Below the pieces are notes generated by a model. That model saw only the letters and a list, made by a program, of their open reading frames with translations. It was not told where the DNA came from and did not search any database. Below are positions 21,633 to 28,660 of a stretch of 28,660 nucleotides of DNA, one piece after another. A program made the translations under genes and the position numbers. Each line of letters starts with the position of its first letter. The first letter of the stretch is position 1. Source of the DNA: Hymenopellis radicata (Eukaryota; Basidiomycota; Agaricomycetes; Agaricales; Physalacriaceae); NCBI GenBank assembly GCA_015501595.1, contig JADNRX010000633.1, positions 1 through 28,660 on the forward strand, in the 5' to 3' direction.

Positions 21633-22165
21633 TCTAACTAAAACTAAGGATCATGGATCAATCGAACAAGCTCAAAGGCACGCTTACCGACAACCCCTTT
21701 TAGTGCCTCCGAAGAAAGCTAAAGGGAGGTCAGTAGATATACAGGATCACCGATAATGAAGACTGTACCGGGATGAGTTGAAGAACGGCGCAAAGAAAGA
21801 AAGGTATAGTCGAAATTTGGAGCCAAGGGATGAATATCTGTGGGCAACTATACAGTTGCTTGAAGTCCGCAACTCCGCCCGGCAGTAGGCGATCGCTCAT
21901 CTTAGAGAGGCTGTGCACTCCCTCGGCTAAGTCCGCAGGATCGGCTGCATGCCGAAGCAGACACCATCCAAGCCCCGGGAGTTGAACAACCCTTCAGACC
22001 TTTGTGAGACTCGATTAGAGGGTCACAGTACACAGGTGGTACATCCTCGATGCTTTTCCGATATATCCGAAGGATATATACTCACTGTATAGGCAAGTTT
22101 CAGTTTTCGTCCGACGAAATCATAATGCTGATCGAAAGACGTTTAAGCACTTATACTCAACATCG
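21633..22165. other. Divergent intergenic region
   Basis: No exon supported. It separates the minus-strand Ser-rich gene from the plus-strand basic protein gene and presumably contains both promoters. A GATATATC-like word near 22070 is the only notable AT-rich patch. Confidence 0.4.
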
Positions 22166-22963
22166 ATGGTCCATGCTCGTAAGGGCGGTCGCCCCCGCAA
22201 ATACTTCTCTGATGAGGAGCGACTGGCCGCCCATCGCGTATCCAACCGTGCCAGCTGGCAAAGGTAAGATTCTTAGGCTTTATTTGGTGTCTTAATTCAC
22301 AAGTGAATCCAGACGTGCAGAGCAGCAAAATCTATCACGACGAGAGAACTACCGCAAACAGAGGCCGACGTGCGTTATAGTGATATCTGCTATACTAGAG
22401 CTGACAAGGGTCTGTAGAATTGAGCAGGTCATCTTCAAGAATGCTCCGGGAACATATAATCCATTAGCCGCAATCACAATGCGCAGGTATGTTCCTGCCC
22501 ATCCCTCCTATCTACCCACCTCACTTTACCTAGACGGGAACCTTCAAACTCTATTCTTAAAGAGTCCGATCGAAAAGACTTGGCACGCACCAGCCTCCTC
22601 AAAGCGCAACAGGTTGAAGTGGAGTTCACGACATTTGTTGGGATCGACCCTCGATCATTCGTTGAGGCACGCCTTCTGGACTATCTGAGTCAAGTTTCCT
22701 CAGACAAAGAAAATCGGGATGCTCTGGATACCATTGATGGACCAGCGGAAACCATCGGGCAGCTTCGCCAGAAATGCTACGATATCCGCGACCACCTCTG
22801 GCAGCGTGTTGGATCCGGCAAGCACTACGACCGGATAACCGACATTATGGATGAAATGCGCCGCGTGGAAGGTTGGCTGATGGATGTCTCATGTGAAGCC
22901 CTCATTTCCTCACAGTCTCTACGTGAAATGTATTCTCAACGTCAGTTACAGTATCAGAAATGA
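22166..22963 (+). CDS. Small basic helical protein B, 217 aa, four exons
   Basis: Exons 22166-22263, 22313-22369, 22418-22486 and 22534-22963 sum to 654 nt (218 codons with the stop), with canonical 47-49-nt introns. The N-terminus has an AT-hook-like GGRPRKY, then a basic helix (EERLAAHRVSNRASWQR, then RRENYRKQR) resembling a DNA-contacting basic region. The C-terminal part is helical and acidic/aromatic (FVEARLLDYLSQV, MDEMRRVEGWLMD). It resembles protein A at 13992-14715 in plan and in first-intron position (inside an Arg codon after WQR). Proteins of this AT-hook plus basic-helix type are common in Agaricomycetes. DNA binding is inferred from composition; the biological role is unknown. 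Confidence 0.75.
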
Positions 22964-23133
22964 TTTTTTGTTCTATATATAGACTTGTGTTGACATCGGG
23001 CTGAGGCATAAAGAAGCAATATACAGATGACATTTTTTTCACGACGAGAGGTGGTTACATAAAGTACGTACAACGTGAGGTAACAACATATCGGCGGACA
23101 GCAAGAGATAGATATACATATAGATCAAGCAGC

Positions 23134-24531
23134 TCACAACATCTCACACTGCCCAGCATTACGCAAATCCAGAAGAAGGCGACGCGCTTCATACCACGTC
23201 GCCCGCTTCGCAAAGGATGCTCGGCTAACACCAATGACATGAGGAGAGACCAAACCCCTATAAATGAGATAAGTAAGAGCAGCGCTGGTATGCAAAAAAA
23301 TAGGCATACCAGTTATTCGAGAGACCAAGACAAGTGCCTCGGGATACTGCATACCATGGCCCGCTGTTAGCATTAGGGGGAGCAGTATCCCAAGTCACGG
23401 CATTAAGAGCGTTTAGGGTGGCGGCGTCCATAGCAGCAGCGGCAGCAGCCGGGATAGGCCCTGCAGGCATCAGGATCGTAGCGGGCGGCACGACGGGGGG
23501 CTGTCCAAAGCCCATCGCTCCGAAAGTAGTCGTAAGTTGATTAACTTGTGGCTCGATGACTGGTGCCGGGATAGGCGCGGTAACAGGCGCGACGACAGGC
23601 GCGAAAACAGGCGCGACGACAGGCGCGGTAACAGGCGCGGTAACAGGTGCGGTAACAGGCGCGGTAACAGGCGCGATGATAGGCGCGGTAACAGGCGCGA
23701 TGACAGGCGCGGTAACAGGCGCGATGACAGGCGCGATGACAGGCGCGGTAACAGGCGCGATGACAGGCGCGATGACAGGTGCGACGACTGGTGTCGGGAT
23801 AGGTGTGGTGACAGACGCGATGATAGGTGACGTGACGACAGGAGCGGAGACTGGGACGCTAACTGGGGCGACAACAGTGGAGGTGTCTGACACCGTTGGG
23901 GGAGCCGGAGTTTCTTCCACGAGTAGGGTGATAGGGAGGGAATACCCTGGCCCGACAATGGCCTCCGTGCAGACCGCGCAAACTGTAAGTGAGTGAGAAG
24001 TGGATCATGAAAGAAAGTAAGACGACCGACCTAGCGCAGTCGGCGCGTTGGCATAGCCATCAGTAGGCATAATGTGAATTTTCTCTGTAAGGATTCAATT
24101 GCAGAGTACAAGGTGCAGAATATGAAAACTTACTGGAAGCCGCGAAGGCAATAAGATCGCCAGCTTCGTATGGCCGCGAATGACGAGACACTGAGGAAAA
24201 GAAATCAGCGAGTAGGCAGAAGATAGCCTGCTCATCGTACCATTGGCGTTGGGAGAGTCAATGTGCTGGAGGGAGTCGTCGGAGAGTGAGGAGACCGAAG
24301 AGGCACCATCGGAATCTAAATGAAGTGTCAGTGTAAAAAAAAATCGGTTAAAGTCTCCGAACCGTCTAGAAGAAGATGGATCAGAAAGCAAGATGGAGAT
24401 AGCGGAAGCAAAAGGGACATACCACTAAGGGAAAGCTCTCGCCCCTGGAGTTCCATGCCGTTCGCGCTCAAAACTGAGATCACGTCCGACAGGCTGTAGT
24501 GGTCAGAGTCACTGTAAAGCGCGAAGGGCAT
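23134..24531 (-). CDS. APV-repeat protein with C-terminal RNase H1 N-terminal (viroplasmin-like) domain, 363 aa
   Basis: Six exons (24531-24423, 24315-24241, 24190-24134, 24084-24031, 23982-23310, 23257-23134) sum to 1092 nt, exactly 364 codons with the stop. Introns are 48-52 nt except the first, which is 107. The N-terminus (MPFALYSDSDHYSLSDVIS) is Ser/Asp-rich. It is followed by a CAVC motif, an ~90-residue tract of Ala-Pro-Val/Ile/Thr tetrapeptides, a PAAAAAA linker, and finally GPWYAVSRGTCLGL, HVIGVSRASFAKR and TWYEARRLLL. That ending fits the RNase H1 N-terminal domain, a small fold that in RNase H1 binds RNA:DNA hybrids and is also found in plant pararetrovirus proteins and fungal genes. 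No RNase H catalytic domain follows. The splice that completes the domain falls inside it and restores the frame, which supports the model. Confidence 0.72.
23560..23790. repeat. 12-bp minisatellite (APV tetrapeptide tract)
   Basis: About nineteen imperfect copies of a 12-bp unit of the form GGCGCGGTAACA. On the minus strand they encode alternating API/APV/APT-type tetrapeptides. All six frames stay largely open because the period is a multiple of three; the long plus-strand frames here are shadows. Confidence 0.9.
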
Positions 24532-24795
24532 GTTGAATGGGATGAGAAGGAAAATGTGCGTCAGGACAATTTTAATACTAAGCGTTGAAGCGGAGCCTGA
24601 ATGGGGTGGCTGAGCTGTACAGATGCAGAACCGGAAGTTACCGGTTCATGACTGCCAGTCTCCGAGGGCAATCGTTGCACCTTTTCTTACCTCCAATCAT
24701 TCTCGCCAAATCATACATAACCATACCTGCAGAGTCTCAACGGTAAGATTATTTTTATTCTAGACTCTATATTTACACTAATCGTCAATGAGATC
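24532..24795. promoter_or_regulatory. Divergent promoter region between the viroplasmin-like gene and its plus-strand neighbour
   Basis: 264 bp separate the two start codons. ACCGGAAGTTACCGGT near 24631-24646 is an imperfect palindrome and could be a shared regulatory site. No clear TATA box is visible. Confidence 0.35.
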
Positions 24796-26483
24796 ATGGA
24801 AAGTTTACCCGACAAGGGACCTCCCCCATCAATCGGGATCGCTAGCGAGCCGGCCATTGTTCCAAATGGGTCAGCTTCAGCATCGGAGCCAACGCCACCA
24901 GACGCGTCGGAGACCACGCCACCTACCAGATCTACTAAAAAAGGCGGGAAAGTACGTCCTTACGAGTAATATGGAAATACAGGAGCTGACACTGATTGTA
25001 GGGACGCCGGACTTCCACAAAGGTGTTGACCGAGCCTGCCACTCACCACAATCGATGGACGACGCCCGACCAATACAAGCATTTAGTCGATTACCGTGAC
25101 AAGTATCTCGAATTCAAGGCCAAGCAGAAGTTGGGTCTGTTCTGGCCCGACGTTGAAAATACATTCCTTGCGCGCTGGCCCGTTTCAGAACTCTGTAAAC
25201 AGCTTAGCATTACTGAAGATGACTCTGTCGCGCAGGCACACAATGCCGTGAGCGAACGCAATGTACGCAAGCCTCTTACGGCTACTGGCAAAATTAAAAA
25301 GGTATTATATTCCCACGAGGCGGCATTAAGCGCTGACCATTTGTCTCTTAGCGCATTCGCAGCTGGTTCGACAACAACAATACCGTCAAGCGGCCTCGTG
25401 CTCCCGCTCAAAAGGACGCGTTCAATTTCAACGCCCGTACTCGTGTCCACCATGCTATCGAAATCTTCCAACAGCGATATCGCGATTTAATCGATTCTCA
25501 CCTGCAAATGTTGAGGACATCGGAACCAGATGATGCATACATCACACTGTTTCGTCGGGCAGCGAACTCGCTTGGAAGGACGCTTCGCCGGAGATACGTG
25601 AGGAATGTACGTCGGCGGTAGAGGAAGAGAAGAAAGAGAAGGAGCTGCTGAAGGCGCTGGACGAGGAAGATGAAGGTGGCGAGCGGACACCGGAGCAATA
25701 TGCTAGGTATGTTCAGTTTCTCTATTAGACTCTTCTCTGATTTTTATTCAGCGCACTCGCTGTCCTTCCTGCGCACATCTCCGTCTTTGCATCCAAAATT
25801 GCCGAGCGGACAGGACAGATCTTTCTAATTACCTCGGTCGGTCCTGACGAGAGGGGTAGTATATCTTCACAGTCGTAGGTCGATTTGTTCCCTGCATAGC
25901 ATGAAGCTAATGGTATACTTCCGCTAGTTGGCAATTTGGACCATCGTACGCACGAGTCAACGAGGCCGGCCACACATTCGAAGAGGCGTATACGGGCTTC
26001 AAGTCGTTTTTCTTGGATCAGTTCAAAGAGTACGGAAAGGGTTGCTTTAGTAAGTTTGTGGTTCATTCTCTCCTTGAACTGATTCTAATATGTTCTCTTT
26101 CTTTAGCGCGCACTATGCGCGAAAATCATATCGCTGATGACCGTCGCCGCAAGATCTCGCCAGTGGAACCAGACGCCATGCTAATTGACGAGAGCACGAT
26201 TTCTGCTCCCGTTTTAACTGGGCTAGTCGAAACGGAGGACGGACTCGATATTGTTGGTCCAGACACGAACCCTCTCAATGAGCCATCGTCTTCGGATGTG
26301 CCCATGAACAGTACCTGGGCGCCGGATGGTTTCATCCTGCCGACACACACAGATCCCCCCGCATCGAACGTGGAAACATCGCTACCTTCATCCGTAATTT
26401 CACCGCCGGCATCCATGATCCCTCAGACATCATCGACTTCGCCACCTTCGTCCATGAGTCCGTCCCCAGCATCCATGATCCCA

Positions 26484-26640
26484 CCTTCGTCCATGATTCC
26501 GTCCGCGGCCCCAGAATCCATGATCCCACCTTCGTCCATGATTCCGTCCGCGGCCCCAGAATCCATGATCCCACCTTCGTCCATGATTCGTCCGCGGCCC
26601 CAGAATCCATGATCCCACCTTCGTCCATGATTCCGTCCGC
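26484..26640. repeat. 45-bp tandem repeat with a one-base deletion
   Basis: Units start at 26484, 26529, 26574 and 26618. The third is 44 bp because one C is missing at about 26589 (ATTCGTCC instead of ATTCCGTCC). This is the exact site where the coding frame of the surrounding pseudogene changes. Confidence 0.85.
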
Positions 26641-26820
26641 AGCATCCATGATCCCTCAGGTATCGTCGACTTTGCAGCCTTCATCGACGCCCATTAACGC
26701 AGCATCTATACCGTCGGGTTCTTTTCCCTCTGACTTTGATTGGTCCCTCTCTACAGAAGAATGGGACGACTTGAACAACTTCATGCAGGGCTATGACTCT
26801 ACTCAGAACGAATCACTCGA

Positions 26821-27072
26821 CCTGTCGTCCGCTCCGTCCAAGTTCACATTCTCCCCTTTCTCACAGCCGAGCCCTCACGGTCCTGCGCCGCAGCCTTCGA
26901 TATTCTCTTTGCCAGTGGGGCGTCCCGCGCCACAAGCTTCATCAGACCTGTCGTCTGCTCCTTCCAAGTTCACATTCTCCGCTTTCTCACAGCCGAGCCC
27001 TCACGGTCCTGCGCCGAAGCCTTCGATCTTCTCTTTGCCTGTGGGGCCTCGTCCGGCGCCACAACCTTCATC
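26821..27072. repeat. Two ~126-bp tandem units
   Basis: The CCTGTCGTC(C/T)GCTCC starts at 26821 and 26947 are 126 bp apart. Each encodes a 42-residue unit containing SAPSKFTFS and PSPHGPAP within the disordered part of the pseudogene. Confidence 0.8.
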
Positions 27073-28192
27073 ATCTTCTCAACCTTCACCTATGGCACCA
27101 GCGGGACCATTGACGATCTCGCCAGCGATCTCACCAGAGGCACCAAAGGCGAAATACACGCGTTGACAACATCAGCATGGAACCCTCGAATTTTGAAGCC
27201 CGCCGCCGTTGAAGACCCCCTTCCACCGACGTCGCTTACAGATGAAGATGCAGTCCTTGGTGAAGTCTTATGGCGCGACCACTCCACCTCCTGAACTACC
27301 TCCATCGCGGAGGAGAGAATACGAAGAAGGGGCCCGCGAAGAAGCCGCCGAGGAATGCACCCCGAAGAAAGCACCAGTTGTCGCCCAGACTTCTGCTCCA
27401 GCACCTCCTCCATCTGAACCGACTCCTGTACCTCCTCCATCTGAATCAACACGACCTCCCCCCAAAACCGCGCGCTCGTGTACTATCCGATACTCAACCC
27501 TCCATTGAGGAGTGTCAGGAGTCCTTAGGTCGACGCTCTGGCGTAAGCGAGGAGCTCCTCTGCGGGAACCGGTCCTCTAATCAGTCGCGAAAATAAGGAA
27601 AATGTACCTCCATGGTGCACTGAGCTGCATTGCGTATGCGCGGCGGCGATGGGTGACGAGTGGGATCTTTTAGTTCGGTCTTTTGAGCATCTCGAAGGAG
27701 ATATGAGCCGCGAGGGTATTCCCCTGTAAGTTTATTCTTATTTCCTTGCCAATTTCCACATCTAATGCTCATAACAGCAGCGATTACCCGTGAGCGCCCT
27801 TCGTCCAAAAGAACTTATTCCTTGGTCCGCTGATAGGAACTTCGACATTGCTCCGCCCATTCAAAAATGTCGATACTTATGGAGCGGAGTGGCGTGCTTG
27901 GTGGAATGCTATCCAGCCACCTTGCGACGTCGTATGGCAAAGTGTCCTTTACCGGTCCGAATACAAGGCTGAAGAACTGGCGACCCTGCGATGTGGCGGA
28001 GAAAATGGGCTCGTATCGGTGCTGTTAGGCCTATTCTGGTGGGGCACGCTTCTAGGGACTTCGAAGCAATATGACGCACAGATGAAGTTATGGTCAGATG
28101 CGGTGCATGACTTCCTGCAGTGTGTCGAAGTCATGCAATTCGGAACTGGGACATCAGGTGGAAGCGCCAAGAAGAAGGCACGTATCTCTTAG

Positions 28193-28660
28193 GTTGATGG
28201 GGATGTGGCAAGATGTCAGCCTGTTCTGTGATAGTATGCTGTAGTTACCTTTTTTTTTTTTTGATCTTGCATGTTGTATGATGTCGGTATGATATATGTT
28301 TACATCAATATACGAAACATTTCAGACTAATGTGTGTGTGACTTGGCTTCGTAGAGTAGTAGTACTTCAGCCTGGGTCCCCTCGAGGACAGGCTAAAAAC
28401 TCAAACTTAGTAAAGGCAGATAGGTCGACTCGGGAACTTGATGACCGAAGCATGTTGGACTTTACAACTTAGCGAAGGCAGGCAGGTTGACTCGGGACCT
28501 TTTCAAGCCTTATCGGGAAACATCGCCTCAAAAACCGAGATTGCATCGAGATCCCACAAGCGGGCGGCGATGTGCGATCCCGATTTGTAACGCTAGAGCA
28601 CAGCAATTCTGTTTTGGGCAACCGACGTTTGACCCATGCGCCAGCGCTCGATTTGGAAAG
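28193..28660. other. 3' flank with two copies of a short repeat
   Basis: No gene. A 13-base T run is near 28249. ACTTAG(T/C)(A/G)AAGGCAG followed by AGGT(C/T)GACTCGGGA occurs at 28405 and again at 28467 (62-bp offset). The edge of the window cuts off any further copies. Confidence 0.5.

Larger units (their letters stand above)
24796..28192 (+). pseudogene. Decayed member of a lineage-expanded Agaricomycete gene family
   Basis: Exons 24796-24951, 25002-25301, 25352-25706, 25752-25874, 25928-26049 and from 26107 are joined by canonical introns. Readable blocks: an N-terminal Pro/Ser/Thr leader; a helical core (FKAKQKLGLFWPDVENTFLARWP, KKRIRSWFDNN, FQQRYRDLIDSH); a Lys/Glu-rich stretch and RTPEQYA; ISSQSWQFGPSYARVNEAG; a long disordered Pro/Ser tail; and a C-terminal block (VDTYGAEWRAWWNAIQP, LRCGGENGLVSVLLGLFWWG). 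Single-base shifts break it near 25571 (between RRAAN and LAWKD), near 26589 (one base missing from a 45-bp repeat) and near 27863 (A-run before NVDTYG). The 27170-27780 part cannot be read in one frame. Neighbouring genes are intact, so decay is more likely than poor sequence. The family is familiar to me from Agaricomycete genomes but has no known function. Confidence 0.65.

Noticed and set aside
23537..23996. Long plus-strand frames and a CRISPR-like look at the 12-bp array
   Set aside because: Units are contiguous with no unique spacers, and the minus-strand gene explains the region. The plus frames are shadows.
1..28660. A TET/JBP-type dioxygenase gene, reported near some fungal KDZ elements
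   Set aside because: I looked for an HxD-type iron-binding core in the readable frames and saw none in this window.

Overview
This is nuclear DNA of a filamentous basidiomycete, most likely an Agaricomycete. Nearly every gene is cut by introns of about 45-57 nt with GT...AG ends, and the recognisable families (CxC/KDZ transposases, DUF6535-type membrane proteins, lineage-expanded genes of unknown function) are typical of mushroom-forming fungi. There are no operons, CRISPR arrays or bacterial signals. I built all exon models by eye; where several exons sum to an exact reading frame I say so.

Layout. (1) 0.8-4.3 kb: a decayed DUF6535-type membrane-protein gene, interrupted by a ~430-bp MITE-like element that left an 8-9 bp target-site duplication. 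(2) 4.87-5.30 kb: a small intact two-exon gene, then repeat-rich non-coding DNA. (3) 6.44-10.3 kb, minus strand: KDZ1, a ten-exon CxC-type KDZ transposase with its acidic core motifs intact. (4) 10.5-12.76 kb, minus strand: three short genes. The middle one is a 186-aa stand-alone copy of the KDZ1 zinc-cluster/N-terminal module. The spacers between these genes are copies of one repeat. (5) 13.4 kb: a tRNA-like sequence, possibly a SINE head. (6) 14.0-19.8 kb: a KDZ2 neighbourhood, with a small basic helical protein gene on the plus strand, the 11-exon KDZ2 gene on the minus strand (open except for one extra base in the YDIxCQW motif) and a zinc-ribbon gene with a perfect 75-bp minisatellite. 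(7) 20.3-28.2 kb: four accessory genes: a Ser-rich protein, a paralogue-like basic helical protein, a protein ending in an RNase H1 N-terminal (viroplasmin-like) domain after a long APV-repeat tract, and a decayed multi-exon member of an expanded Agaricomycete family.

How they may work together. The window looks like a transposon-rich accessory region built around two KDZ elements. The KDZ proteins would cut and join DNA through an RNase H-fold core and bind DNA through the CxC cluster. The surrounding small basic, zinc-binding and viroplasmin-like genes may be cargo or helpers, but that is inferred from position only. Several genes are intact over many exons while their neighbours are broken by single-base shifts, so the breaks look like real decay rather than poor sequence quality.
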